From Paenibacillus hemerocallicola (GTDB lineage: Bacteria; Bacillota; Bacilli; Paenibacillales; NBRC-103111), in NCBI RefSeq assembly GCF_006265175.1, contig NZ_VDCQ01000088.1, positions 640-34,826 on the forward strand: 34,187 nt of DNA, given 5' to 3'. Both the position numbers and the translations under genes were made by a program. The notes below the pieces were generated by a model. It was not told the origin of the DNA. It was given only the letters and a program-made list of their open reading frames with translations, and ran no database searches. This document shows positions 15,583 to 24,763 of this stretch, piece by piece (position 1 is the first letter of the stretch; each line of letters starts with the position of its first letter).

Positions 15583-17337
15583 TTGGAACCAACCTTCTCG
15601 TCGCTCGGCATCGGTGCCGGTTTATGCGACGCTTTACGCCGCGGGGGCTTGTCCGCGCCGACCCCGGTACAACAAAAAACGATTCCCTTCGCGCTCTCGG
15701 GAAAGGACGTTATCGTGCAAGCGCAGACGGGCACCGGCAAAACGCTGGCGTTTCTGCTGCCTTTATTGGAAAAGTCCGCCCCGCGCAACGAATTCGTCCG
15801 CGTGCTTATACTGACTCCTACCCGGGAGCTGGCGATTCAAATTGCTTCGGAAGCCCGCAAGCTGGCGGACGCGGTCGGATCGACGGTCATGTCGGTCTAC
15901 GGCGGACAAGACGTCATCGCCCAGGCGCACAAGCTGGGAGGCTCGCCGGATATCGTGATCGCCACGCCGGGGCGGCTGCTCGATCATATACGCCGCGGAA
16001 CGATCGATTTGTCGCGGCTGTCCGCACTCGTTCTGGATGAAGCCGACCAAATGCTGCATATGGGCTTTCTCCCCGAGGTGGAAGAAGTGATCCGCCAGAC
16101 GCCGGACGACCGGCAGACGATGCTGTTCTCGGCCACGTTTCCCGAATCGGTCCGCGTCTTGTCGGAACGTTATATGAAACGCCCGCAAGATATTCGCGTA
16201 CAAGGCAAACGGATCACGCTGGATGAAATTCGCCAATACGTCGTCGAAACGACGGACCGGCAGAAGAAGGACACGCTCGTCAAGCTGCTTATGCAAAACC
16301 CGCCTTTTTTGGCCGTCATTTTCTGCAGGACGAAAATACGCGCCAAAAAGTTGGCGGAATCGCTTGCGTCGGATGGCCTGAGCGTCGACGAGCTGCACGG
16401 CGATCTGACGCAGGCGAAGCGCGAAGCGGTCATGAGACGATTCCGCAACGCGCAGCTGCAGTTGCTCGTGGCGACCGACGTAGCCGCCAGGGGGCTCGAT
16501 GTCGACGGAGTGACGCATGTATACAACTACGACATTCCTCAAGACCCGGAAAGCTACATTCACCGGATCGGCCGCACGGGCAGGGCGGGCCAGCAAGGAA
16601 CCGCCGTCACCTTGGTCGCTCCCAAGGACATTGGAGAATTGAAGGAAATCGAACGGGCGATCGGATCCGTGCTCGAACGGAAAGCGGTACAAGGGGCGCA
16701 AACGAATGAAGATGGCCGACGTCCGGCAGCCGCCAAGCCGTCATCCGGAGCGGGGCATGAGCGCGAGGGCAAGCGTTGGCAGGGCAGGAGTCCGTCCGCT
16801 CGCGCCAATGTCGGCGGTTTGGCCGGCAAAAGCGGGGGGACACGCCGCAGCACAGCCGGAGTCCCGGCCCGAACGGAAGATCAGCCCGCAAGGACTCGTA
16901 GAAGCGGCTCGGAGCCTGCGACAAATCCGAGAGAACAGAAGGGCGGGAGCAGGAAAGGGAGAACCGAATTTGCCGCCAATCCGGGAAATCGCCGGGACGG
17001 GAACAAGCCGGGGGGGCGCCGGGATGCAGCGGCGGATCAGGCGGGGAGCCGTCGGGAAGCCGTTAACCCCGGAAGTCGTCCGGAGGCTGTCAAAACGGGT
17101 GAACGCCGGAATTCGGCCAAGCCGGGCAAGCGCTCGGCAGCGTCGGATTCCGGACAATGGTTTAACGCAAAACCGGGCAGAAGCGCGGATTCCGCCGCAT
17201 ACCCGGCAAAACGCCCGGATAATGCAAAGCCCGGCAGGCGCGGCGAAAGCGCAAGCTTCGGCAGCAGCCGGAAAGATACTCGCCTATCCGCTTCTCGGCC
17301 GGGCTCGCGAAGCGGACGTACGGGGAGACGCAAATAG
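15583..17337 (+). CDS. DEAD-box ATP-dependent RNA helicase with long basic tail
   Basis: ATP-driven RNA-remodelling enzyme of the CshA/DeaD type, acting in ribosome assembly, RNA decay or cold adaptation. Core motifs in order: Q motif near residue 30, AQTGTGKT (47-54), PTRELAIQ, DEAD at 152-155, SATFP near 183, ATDVAARGLDVDGV, and HRIGRTGRAG from 327. The core ends near residue 365. The remaining 215 residues are low-complexity, rich in Arg, Gly, Ser, Pro and Lys with loose PGxR/RR repeats, longer than in most CshA proteins and without a visible RNA-recognition domain; it is probably a disordered RNA-binding tail. The start is TTG with GAGGT 7 nt upstream. A large open frame overlapping the tail (16706-17518) reflects this composition. 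Confidence 0.94.
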   Translation: MEPTFSSLGIGAGLCDALRRGGLSAPTPVQQKTIPFALSGKDVIVQAQTGTGKTLAFLLPLLEKSAPRNEFVRVLILTPTRELAIQIASEARKLADAVGSTVMSVYGGQDVIAQAHKLGGSPDIVIATPGRLLDHIRRGTIDLSRLSALVLDEADQMLHMGFLPEVEEVIRQTPDDRQTMLFSATFPESVRVLSERYMKRPQDIRVQGKRITLDEIRQYVVETTDRQKKDTLVKLLMQNPPFLAVIFCRTKIRAKKLAESLASDGLSVDELHGDLTQAKREAVMRRFRNAQLQLLVATDVAARGLDVDGVTHVYNYDIPQDPESYIHRIGRTGRAGQQGTAVTLVAPKDIGELKEIERAIGSVLERKAVQGAQTNEDGRRPAAAKPSSGAGHEREGKRWQGRSPSARANVGGLAGKSGGTRRSTAGVPARTEDQPARTRRSGSEPATNPREQKGGSRKGRTEFAANPGNRRDGNKPGGRRDAAADQAGSRREAVNPGSRPEAVKTGERRNSAKPGKRSAASDSGQWFNAKPGRSADSAAYPAKRPDNAKPGRRGESASFGSSRKDTRLSASRPGSRSGRTGRRK

Positions 17338-17371
17338 CTCCGGAGACCATCCGACGGATTTCCGGGAAAGG

Positions 17372-17414
17372 AGCATCCCCTCACGCCAAAACAGGAGCCG
17401 GATGCTTCTTTTTT
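17372..17414 (+). terminator. Terminator of the helicase gene
   Basis: AGCATCC/GGATGCT stem followed by TCTTTTTT, between the helicase stop and the next promoter. Confidence 0.75.
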
Positions 17415-17416
17415 CT

Positions 17417-17424
17417 GTTATAAT
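17417..17424 (+). promoter_or_regulatory. Extended -10 promoter of the CapA-like gene
   Basis: TG at 17416-17417 region followed by TATAAT at 17419-17424 (TGT-TATAAT), right after the terminator T-run; no clear -35. The CapA-like ATG is 30 bp downstream. Confidence 0.5.
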
Positions 17425-17454
17425 AAGGCATAGAAAAAGGTCAAAGGAGTCGAT

Positions 17455-18876
17455 ATGGAGCATTCATCGCGTAAGGAAACATACCAGCGCAAGCGCAGCC
17501 GCTCGAAACGGAAACTGAAGCGCCGGTGGGTGACTTCGGCGTTCGTCGTGGCATTTTTCTCGCTCGTGTTCATATTGTGGTTGTCTTATAACGGTACGGG
17601 CGGCGGCAGCGCGCCTCCAAGCGATCCGGATCCGAAGCCCCAAGCCGGGCAAGGGCAAGCCCCTTCCGACGGCGGCGGCAAAAGCGACCCCGGGAGCAAG
17701 ACGCAACCGCCGGGCAAGGAGCCGGACGGCAATGCGGATAGCGGGACGAAGAAGCCGGCCGAGACCGATCCTTCGAATACCGGGACCGCCAATACGGACG
17801 CGACGAACGGTAGTACTCCGTCGACCGGCAACGTCGGACAAGGCGGAGGAAATCCGGAAGGAACGGACAAAGCCCCGGCCGTTACGACGCCTCCCGCGAC
17901 AGGAGGGACGGGCGCGACAGAAGATCCGAACCGGGTCCAGCTTACGTTCGTGGGGGACGTCATTTTCGCGGATAATGTCGAGACGGCTCTGAAGGCGAAC
18001 GGGTACGACTATCCGTACCGAAACGTCCGCGACTATTTGGAAAATGCCGATTTGACCATCGCCAATTTGGAGACGCCTTTGACGGAAAGAGGAACGGCGG
18101 CCGTCAAGGAGTACGCGTACCGCTCCACTCCGAAAGCACTTCCCGCCTTCAGGGAAGCGGGCTTCGATCTGGTCAATCTGGCCAACAACCATATACTCGA
18201 TTACGGCACGACCGGCCTGCTGGACACGTTCGATCATCTGGACAAAGCCGGCATCCGCTGGTTCGGGGCGGGGCGCAACGCGGCCGAGGCGTTTAAGCCG
18301 GTCATCGTGGAGAAGAAGGGCATCAAGATCGCCTTCCTCGGACTGAGCAAGGTCGTGCCGACGCAGGATTGGAAGGCGGGGAAGGACCGTCCGGGCGTAG
18401 CCGATACATATGCATTGAAAGTGCCTCTTGATGCGATCCGGGATGCCAAGAAGCAAGCCGATCTCGTTATCGTCGTGGCGCACTGGGGAATCGAGCGGAA
18501 GGATCAGCCGGAGAAATACCAAAGAGATTTCGCCCGCGAATACATCGATGCGGGCGCCGACCTCATCGTCGGCGGACATCCTCACGTGCTGCAAGGCTTC
18601 GAAAACTATAAAGGCAAGTGGATCGCCTACAGCTTGGGCAACTTCATCTTTACGATGAACGAAAATCCGCTTACGTGGGAATCGGTCATTCTGCAGGCCT
18701 CCTGCTCGAAGGAGGGCGGATGCTCGCTCAAGACGGTGCCGGTGCTGACCAAGCTGGCCAACCCGGAGCCGATGACGGGGGATGCGGCCGCGAAGCTGTA
18801 CGACCGGTTGACCGGCATATCCTTTGAAGCCCAGGTCGATAAGGACGGGACCGTTCAGACTTCGAGCAAAAAATAG
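17455..18876 (+). CDS. CapA family (PGA_cap) metallophosphatase-like membrane protein
   Basis: 473-aa protein with a short Lys/Arg-rich cytoplasmic N-terminus, one TM helix at about 27-45, a Gly/Pro/Ser/Thr-rich spacer of about 110 residues, and a C-terminal CapA domain (about 160-410) predicted outside the cell. Domain motifs: TFVGDVIFADN, IANLETPLT, VNLANNHILDYG, VIVVAHWG, VGGHPHVLQGFE and AYSLGNFIFT. The Asp, Asn and His residues in these motifs are the expected metal-binding set of calcineurin-like enzymes. CapA proper takes part in poly-gamma-glutamate capsule export, but no capBC genes are here, so a cell-surface role of another kind is equally possible. Start: AAAGGAG just before ATG 17455. 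The FAH gene follows after 38 bp. Confidence 0.88.
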   Translation: MEHSSRKETYQRKRSRSKRKLKRRWVTSAFVVAFFSLVFILWLSYNGTGGGSAPPSDPDPKPQAGQGQAPSDGGGKSDPGSKTQPPGKEPDGNADSGTKKPAETDPSNTGTANTDATNGSTPSTGNVGQGGGNPEGTDKAPAVTTPPATGGTGATEDPNRVQLTFVGDVIFADNVETALKANGYDYPYRNVRDYLENADLTIANLETPLTERGTAAVKEYAYRSTPKALPAFREAGFDLVNLANNHILDYGTTGLLDTFDHLDKAGIRWFGAGRNAAEAFKPVIVEKKGIKIAFLGLSKVVPTQDWKAGKDRPGVADTYALKVPLDAIRDAKKQADLVIVVAHWGIERKDQPEKYQRDFAREYIDAGADLIVGGHPHVLQGFENYKGKWIAYSLGNFIFTMNENPLTWESVILQASCSKEGGCSLKTVPVLTKLANPEPMTGDAAAKLYDRLTGISFEAQVDKDGTVQTSSKK

Positions 18877-18914
18877 CCGTACCATCAAACTCTAAACCGA
18901 CGGGAGATAACGGA

Positions 18915-19550
18915 ATGAGCAGCTTTACCAACATCCGCAACGTATATTGCGTAGGCAGAAACTACGGCTTGCATGCAGCCGAGCTGGGCAATGCGGTCCC
19001 GGAGCAACCGATGCTGTTCTCCAAACCGACTCATTCGCTTATTCCTTTGGACGGGTGCGACATCCTGCTGCCGGGAAGCCGCGGGGAAGTGCATTACGAG
19101 ATGGAGATCGTAATTCGCATAGGCCGGTCGTACGAGAAAGGCATACGCGCCGACGAGCTGGTGGACGGCGTAGCGCTCGGGATCGATTTCACGCTTCGCG
19201 ACGTGCAGAGCGATCTGAAGAAAAAAGGATACCCGTGGCTTGCCGCCAAAGGGTTCCGCCACTCGGCACCCATTACGGCATTCCATTCGTTTGAGGGCAC
19301 GGAGGCGCTCGGCCTGAAGGAGTTCGTCCTGTTGAAGAACGGCTCCGAGGCGCAGCGCGGCAATGCGAACGACATGATTTTTAATCTGCAAACGATCATC
19401 GACTTTTGCGCGGAGCATTTCGGTCTCGGCCAGGGAGACGTCATTTTCACGGGAACTCCGGCGGGCGTCGGACCGGTTGCCGACGGCGACCGTTTCACGC
19501 TTCAGTTCGGCTCCGAGACATGGGGAGAAGGCGTCGTTCGGCTCGCATAG
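18915..19550 (+). CDS. Fumarylacetoacetate hydrolase (FAH) family protein
   Basis: 211-aa cytosolic enzyme of the FAH superfamily, whose members hydrolyse or decarboxylate 2-keto acid derivatives such as acylpyruvates. Seen: CVGRNYGLHAAELG, metal ligands Glu62 and Glu64 (HYEMEIVI) and Asp91 (GIDFTLRDVQSD), the lid-lysine region LKKKGYPWLAAKGF, and FTGTPAGVGPV near the end. Length matches the short single-domain class (YcgM/FAHD1-like). A weak GGGAGA site precedes ATG 18915. It probably shares a transcript with the CapA-like gene and is followed by a strong terminator. The substrate is not predictable here. Confidence 0.9.
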   Translation: MSSFTNIRNVYCVGRNYGLHAAELGNAVPEQPMLFSKPTHSLIPLDGCDILLPGSRGEVHYEMEIVIRIGRSYEKGIRADELVDGVALGIDFTLRDVQSDLKKKGYPWLAAKGFRHSAPITAFHSFEGTEALGLKEFVLLKNGSEAQRGNANDMIFNLQTIIDFCAEHFGLGQGDVIFTGTPAGVGPVADGDRFTLQFGSETWGEGVVRLA

Positions 19551-19604
19551 CGATCATTGTGTTCCGTTCCGACGGCCTGCTACCGTCAATCCATCAGCAT
19601 TGGC

Positions 19605-19642
19605 AAACGGCCGAACCCCAAAGGTGCGGCCGTTTCGTTTTT
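19605..19642 (+). terminator. Terminator after the FAH gene
   Basis: Perfect 9-bp stem AAACGGCCG/CGGCCGTTT with a 13-nt loop, then CGTTTTT. Confidence 0.88.
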
Positions 19643-19705
19643 GCAAGCAAACTGGCAGAATCAATTGCCGCTAATTCGCAACTGTACGCCGGGCTCCTTT
19701 AAAGT

Positions 19706-19711
19706 TATAAT
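19706..19711 (+). promoter_or_regulatory. Candidate -10 of locus 2 protein A
   Basis: TATAAT 42 bp upstream of the chosen ATG, without a recognisable -35, suggesting activator dependence. Confidence 0.4.
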
Positions 19712-19753
19712 ACAAGTAAAGTACAAGCGACTATGTGGAGAAGAGGAAAAACG

Positions 19754-22219
19754 ATGACGGCATATGGAAGCGGCATCGGCGGGCCCGCGACGAGTTGGAC
19801 CTCGCTCAAGGCAGGCCTGACGCCCGACAACGAAATGACCCGGCGGCTGTATCGCGTTTTGCTGAAATGGGTACGTTATGCGGATACTCAATTTGCCGAA
19901 TGGGCGGACCGTCCGGACTGCGGACATTTTTTCGGAGGAGCTTACTGGTACGGGATTGAAACCGCTTACTCGGCGGTCGTGTTCGCCGTGGTCGGAACGA
20001 TGGGAGAATTCGACGATACGATAGCGGGACAGAGCCGGCAATCGGTGAAGGACAAGGCGATTCGCGCCATCCGATATTTGTGCTATACCCATGATACGGG
20101 CCCCGAGGAATGCGTCCGGACCACTAGCCGCAACCCTTGCTGCAGCGGCAAAAAATGGGGAGGGCGAGGCGACGGCTTCTTCCGCGCGAGTCAGACCGGA
20201 ACGGTCGTGCATGCGCTCGGTTGCGCCGCTTGGCTGCTTCATGACGAGCTGGACGGGGAAACGAAGGCGTTGGTGGAAGCGGTGCTGGAATATTATGCGG
20301 ACATATGGAGCGTAGAGGAGCCCCGGAACGGCGTCTATTTCGATACCCAATGCGAGGAGAACGGCTGGACGGCTGCAGGGATCGGCACCGCCGCGGCACT
20401 GCTGCCCGGTAATCCCCGTCAGGAACAGTGGCGGAAAGCGGCTTTGCGCTGGTCGCTCAACTCGGTAACGATGCCGGAGGATCGGGTCCGGCGCGTCCCG
20501 GGCGTTTCCACGGTTACGTTTCATCCCGATTATACGGCCGAGAACCATGCGTTCGTGCATCCGTCCTACATGATGGCGGGCATTCAGCTCCGGGGTCTGT
20601 ATGCGCTGCTCGAGCTGATGGCCGATCGCGATATTCCGTCCGAGCTGACCTCGAACAATGTGCCGATGTATGCGAGTACGATCAAGCCTTGGAGCGGCGT
20701 AGACGGCATTCCCGTTCCGGTGCAAGGTCAGGATTGGTGGTATAACCTTCAGCATGCTTCGCTGTCCTGTCATGCTTTCATGAACGTCCTGCATGGAGAC
20801 GAGGATGCCGCAAGACTGGAACGCGCTGCGCTGGGCTTCGTGGAAGGGCTGCAGGACAGCAACGGCAAGGGCTGCTTGCTCGAAGAGAACGGCGAGGCGT
20901 GCATCGTCGTCGCCGAAAGCTACCAGACGGCGAAAGATATGGAGTTCGGCTCGGCGCATAGCCTGCTGATCGCCTATTTGCTTCACAGGTTCGGAGGCGG
21001 CGGAGCGGTGCCGTCCACGGATCGGGATTGGAGCGCGCGCACGAACGGGGTTCATTATTATCCGCATGGAGGTACGATCGTCCATAAGACGGATCGGGCG
21101 TTCTCCTCGTTCAGCTGGCGCAGCCATGTTATGGCGGTCACGCTGCCGGCGAAATCGATGTGGGGCGTTACGCCTCTTTATGCAAGCCATACCGGCGAAA
21201 CCGAATTCGAAGGCGAGACGCCCGGCTACGTCTACAATGAGACCAAGTCGGTCGTTTGTACGGGGCATCGGATCACCCGTCTGGAAGACGGCTTCGGCGC
21301 CACGGCCGAAATCGAGCGGGGAAAAGGCGCAAAGCTGCTGCACCGCGTCGCATTCGTCTCGCTCCCGGACGGGAGGAGCTTCTATGCCGAACGCATACGC
21401 GCCAACGCTCCTTGCGCAGTGAAGTCGCTCTCTACGGGCATCATAGGAATCCGCAACGAACGCTATGGCGCCCTCGGAGGATATGCCGACGGGACGAAGA
21501 CGGTAAAAGCGCCACGGCTAACGAGAACGTACGAAGGATTTTACGGGAAGGAGCCGAATGTACGGGATTCGTTCGGACCGCTGCCGTATGTCAATATCAA
21601 TGACGAGATCGGATATGTGCTGTTCGGGTCGGAAGACGTCACCTACTTGAACCAGCACGAATATCCGAAATGGAAAGGCGTCGAGGACGTACTGACCTTG
21701 AACGACAGAGGCGCAAAAAGGTTCGAGGGCCTCGCAGAGCTTCCCGTATTCGCGATGCTGACGCTGCCGGACGCGTCTGCGGAACAGACCGCCGGGGCGG
21801 CGGAGCGGAGCCGTCTGCTGACGGGGAACGAGGACGGCTGCATCGCCGCGGAGACGGACGGTTATCTCATCGTGGCGAACTTGAGCGGCAGACGAACGGA
21901 ATTCGAGGCATCGTACGCCGAGGCGGGATCTTCCATCCAGCTGTTCGAAGGGATGCAGCGTTGGAACGGCGGGGAAGTGACCCGCACCGGATCTTTCGAG
22001 CCCGGCTACGCGGGTTTTGCGGCTAGCCGCTTCAGGCTGGAGCTGCCTTCTTCCGGCGGGCACACTCACGATCTTGCCGTGGTCGTATCGTCTAATCGCG
22101 TATATGTGACGGACCAATCCGGCAGCGGCATTTCCAAAGTCTCGGTTATCGATCCGGTTGCGGGTAAGCGGACGGAGGCGGGAATCGAGCCTTCGGGCAC
22201 CCTGGTACTGATTTTTTAA
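19754..22219 (+). CDS. Large uncharacterised protein A, paralogue of protein B (possible sugar-acting toroid enzyme)
   Basis: 821 aa, no signal peptide or TM segment, so probably cytosolic. The first half is helical and Trp-rich, the second half beta-rich, a layout seen in (alpha/alpha)-toroid plus beta-sandwich enzymes such as heparinase-type lyases; I cannot place it in a named family. Blocks shared with protein B: RPDCGHFFGGAYWYG, KKWGGRGDGFF (about 134), DTQCEENGW (about 197), HPDYTAENHAFVHPSY (about 257), PVQGQDWWYNLQH (about 321), LPYVNINDEIGYVLFGS (about 610) and KWKGVEDVLTLND. Conserved Asn-His and Asp-Trp-Trp-Tyr clusters are candidate active-site residues. Start: GGAGAAGAGG precedes ATG 19754, better than ATG 19733. 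It directly precedes the AraC regulator and LplABC-like importer. Confidence 0.8.
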   Translation: MTAYGSGIGGPATSWTSLKAGLTPDNEMTRRLYRVLLKWVRYADTQFAEWADRPDCGHFFGGAYWYGIETAYSAVVFAVVGTMGEFDDTIAGQSRQSVKDKAIRAIRYLCYTHDTGPEECVRTTSRNPCCSGKKWGGRGDGFFRASQTGTVVHALGCAAWLLHDELDGETKALVEAVLEYYADIWSVEEPRNGVYFDTQCEENGWTAAGIGTAAALLPGNPRQEQWRKAALRWSLNSVTMPEDRVRRVPGVSTVTFHPDYTAENHAFVHPSYMMAGIQLRGLYALLELMADRDIPSELTSNNVPMYASTIKPWSGVDGIPVPVQGQDWWYNLQHASLSCHAFMNVLHGDEDAARLERAALGFVEGLQDSNGKGCLLEENGEACIVVAESYQTAKDMEFGSAHSLLIAYLLHRFGGGGAVPSTDRDWSARTNGVHYYPHGGTIVHKTDRAFSSFSWRSHVMAVTLPAKSMWGVTPLYASHTGETEFEGETPGYVYNETKSVVCTGHRITRLEDGFGATAEIERGKGAKLLHRVAFVSLPDGRSFYAERIRANAPCAVKSLSTGIIGIRNERYGALGGYADGTKTVKAPRLTRTYEGFYGKEPNVRDSFGPLPYVNINDEIGYVLFGSEDVTYLNQHEYPKWKGVEDVLTLNDRGAKRFEGLAELPVFAMLTLPDASAEQTAGAAERSRLLTGNEDGCIAAETDGYLIVANLSGRRTEFEASYAEAGSSIQLFEGMQRWNGGEVTRTGSFEPGYAGFAASRFRLELPSSGGHTHDLAVVVSSNRVYVTDQSGSGISKVSVIDPVAGKRTEAGIEPSGTLVLIF

Positions 22220-22253
22220 CCACCAACCATATACGGGAGAGGATGGAAGCGCC

Positions 22254-24548
22254 ATGATGAACAAGCGAATAAGGCGGTTTGCGAAATTGCCGTTCCGGCG
22301 AAAGCTGCTCTTGTACTCGCTCGTCCTGAGCATTTTGCCGGTGCTGACCGTCGGTCTTCTCTCCTCCTATTTTGCTTCGCGCAGCATACAGCGCGAGGTA
22401 GACCAGAACCATCAGTACATGCTGAATCAGATGCAGGTGCAGCTGAACCAGTTTACGAAAAGCATCCATACGAACTCGATCTATATCGCCACCAACCTGT
22501 CGGTGGAAAAATCGGTCAAGGAAGGTCCCGGGATCGAAAATTTGTCCGCGTCTCTCGAAATGAACGAAACGATCCGGCGCATACGCAGCACGTCGCCCGT
22601 CCGGTTCAACGTGTCCATCGTATACAAAAAGTTCAACAACTTCACTTACTCCAACGAATTTTCGGCCCAGCAGCTCGCGGAGAAGCGGCTGCTGACCATT
22701 CTGGATAAGATGAAGCCGCAGGAGAACGAAGCGATCATCGTGCCGGCCAATACGTTCGACGACCAGCCGGAGATGCTGTTGTACAGACCCGTTCCGATCC
22801 AGTCCGCCTATACCGAGGGAGTGCTGATCCTGCACGTCGACCCCCAGGATATTTTGCAATTCGTCGGATCGATGGAGCACGGCTACGGAACCCGGGTACT
22901 CGTCGCGGACGAGCACAATCGGATCGTGATCAGCTCGAACCGCGGGGAAATGGGCAAATCGCTCGACGGCGTCATCCGGCCGGCAAAGGTAGGCAAATCC
23001 GGCGAGCTGTCCGGCAAAGTGATGATTGAAGGCGTAAGCTACAAAGTGCAGACCGAGAAATCGGCGACCAACGACTGGACCTACATCGCGATTACCCCGA
23101 CGAAGGAGCTGACCGCTCAATCGCATCGGATCCAATTGACCACCTGGATCGTAATCGGCCTCCAAGTGCTGCTGTGGGCGAGTATCGCCGCATTGGGTAC
23201 GAGCCGCATGTACGTGCCGATTCAACGATTGACCGAGAAGCTTATGCCGCGTCAGCGCCAAGAGCGGAATAGAGGCGACGGGCTGGCGATGCTTGGCGAT
23301 TACATGGAGCAGCTGGCGGATGCGAACCGGCAGCTCCATAACAGGCTGAACGAGCAATTCCCTTATATGCGCCAAGGCATATTCCAGCAGCTGCTTCGTG
23401 GAGAGATGTCCGAGCGCGAGCTGGCGATGGCCGCCGAGCATGCCAATATCAAGCTGCAGGGCGAGTATGTGTTCGTCTGCGTCGCGGAGGCGGACGACAT
23501 CGCCGCCTTCCAGCGCACGTACCGGGAGAAGGACCGATCGCTCATTCATTATGCGCTGCTGAAAATGATGGAGGAGACGTTTCACGGCGTTCCGTTCTCC
23601 GCCGTATTTACGCCGAAGACGGGGCAAGTCGTGATGCTCATCGGGCTGGATTCCGACGACGCCGATGCCAAGAGCTTGCTGCGCCGGCGCGCGGACGAGG
23701 CAAGGGAGCATGTGCGTACTTATTTCCGGTTCGCCATCAGCGTGGCGATCGGCAGTCCGCTCTCCTCCTTCACCGAGATCGGCAAAGGCTACGAGGAGGC
23801 GGTCGCTCTGCTCAGCCACCGGTTTATACTGGGCGAAGATATGACGATTGCCGCGGACGAGGCCGATGAAGGGCTGATGCGATTAAGCCGGGAGACCGGG
23901 GAGACGCAGAAGCGGATTGTGCATCACGTCTTCAACGGCAATATGGACGATTCGCGGGAGCAGCTGGGCCAGCTCGTCTCCGAGCTGCGCCAAGCCCACG
24001 TGAAGCCGGAGACGGCGATGGGGCTGTTCTCGTACATGCTGGGCGAGCTGGACTATATGCTTCAGCAGACCGGCTGCGACATTCGCCAGGCGACGGGAAT
24101 CGATTTTTACCGGAAGCTGCACGGTCTGCGCTCCTTGCCCGAGCTGGAGCGGTGGCTGGCAAGCGAGCTGTTCCCGGCCGTCAAGGCGCATCTCGAGATC
24201 GAGGCCGTGTCGAAGCAGACGAAGACGATACGCGAAGTGATGAGCTACGTCCAGCAGCATTTGGATGACGAGATGACGCTGCAAAAGGCGGCGGACCGGT
24301 TCCAATTGTCGGTCTCGTATTTGAGCAAGCTGTTCAAGGACGAATCCGGGGTCAATTTCAGCGAATTCGTACTCGAGCTGCGGATGAACAAAGCCCGGGA
24401 CTGGCTGGAGCATTCCGATATGCCGATCAAAGATATTGCCGATAAAATCGGTTACGCCAGCGTACAAAATTTCAACCGCGTGTTCAAGCAATGGTGCGGC
24501 GTACCTCCGGGGGAATTCCGCAAAGAAAAGCGGCTGTCGTCCGGCTGA
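22254..24548 (+). CDS. Membrane-bound AraC family regulator with extracytoplasmic sensor domain
   Basis: 764-aa one-component regulator. Order: TM1 at about 17-39, an external region of about 250 residues with a Cache-like pattern (LVADEHNRIVISSNRGEMGKS and TNDWTYIAITPTKEL), TM2 at about 290-318, a long cytoplasmic linker, and a C-terminal AraC double helix-turn-helix from about 658 (LQKAADRFQLSVSYLSKLFK and IADKIGYASVQNFNRVF). Proteins of this build sit beside LplA/LplB/YtcP-type importers in Paenibacillaceae and presumably activate them when the extracellular ligand is present. There is no kinase or phosphorelay. Start: GGGAGAGGA before ATG 22254. It follows protein A after 34 bp, likely on one transcript. 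Confidence 0.9.
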   Translation: MMNKRIRRFAKLPFRRKLLLYSLVLSILPVLTVGLLSSYFASRSIQREVDQNHQYMLNQMQVQLNQFTKSIHTNSIYIATNLSVEKSVKEGPGIENLSASLEMNETIRRIRSTSPVRFNVSIVYKKFNNFTYSNEFSAQQLAEKRLLTILDKMKPQENEAIIVPANTFDDQPEMLLYRPVPIQSAYTEGVLILHVDPQDILQFVGSMEHGYGTRVLVADEHNRIVISSNRGEMGKSLDGVIRPAKVGKSGELSGKVMIEGVSYKVQTEKSATNDWTYIAITPTKELTAQSHRIQLTTWIVIGLQVLLWASIAALGTSRMYVPIQRLTEKLMPRQRQERNRGDGLAMLGDYMEQLADANRQLHNRLNEQFPYMRQGIFQQLLRGEMSERELAMAAEHANIKLQGEYVFVCVAEADDIAAFQRTYREKDRSLIHYALLKMMEETFHGVPFSAVFTPKTGQVVMLIGLDSDDADAKSLLRRRADEAREHVRTYFRFAISVAIGSPLSSFTEIGKGYEEAVALLSHRFILGEDMTIAADEADEGLMRLSRETGETQKRIVHHVFNGNMDDSREQLGQLVSELRQAHVKPETAMGLFSYMLGELDYMLQQTGCDIRQATGIDFYRKLHGLRSLPELERWLASELFPAVKAHLEIEAVSKQTKTIREVMSYVQQHLDDEMTLQKAADRFQLSVSYLSKLFKDESGVNFSEFVLELRMNKARDWLEHSDMPIKDIADKIGYASVQNFNRVFKQWCGVPPGEFRKEKRLSSG

Positions 24549-24557
24549 AGCCCGGGC

Positions 24558-24587
24558 ATGAAGCAAAGCATGAAGCAAAGCATGAAA
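24558..24587 (+). repeat. Short 12-bp tandem repeat
   Basis: ATGAAGCAAAGC occurs twice and a half just after the regulator stop. The overlying open frame (24558-24791) has no RBS and runs through the terminator, so it is not called as a gene. Confidence 0.6.
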
Positions 24588-24667
24588 GAACCGTCGCGCA
24601 GCAAACGAAACTCCGGATCGGACAACGAGAGCTCCTTTCATCCCGATAAAAGCGATCAAACGAGGTT

Positions 24668-24693
24668 CCGTATGCTGCCGCATCGGTTTTTTT
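24668..24693 (+). terminator. Terminator after the AraC regulator
   Basis: CCG-T-ATGC/GCAT-CGG hairpin (one bulged T, 4-nt loop) followed by seven T. Confidence 0.6.
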
Positions 24694-24763
24694 CTTTTTC
24701 GTTTATCATTTTTTTGGCTGTTCTTTATCATTATTTACGATGGCCGATCCAAACAATAGAGCA

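Noticed and set aside
16706-17518. 270-codon open frame overlapping the helicase tail
   Set aside because: Arises because the low-complexity tail is open in more than one frame; it runs past the terminator into the CapA-like gene.
22146-23819. 557-codon antisense open frame over the AraC regulator
   Set aside because: The + strand frame has a complete TM-sensor-TM-HTH layout; the antisense frame is compositional.
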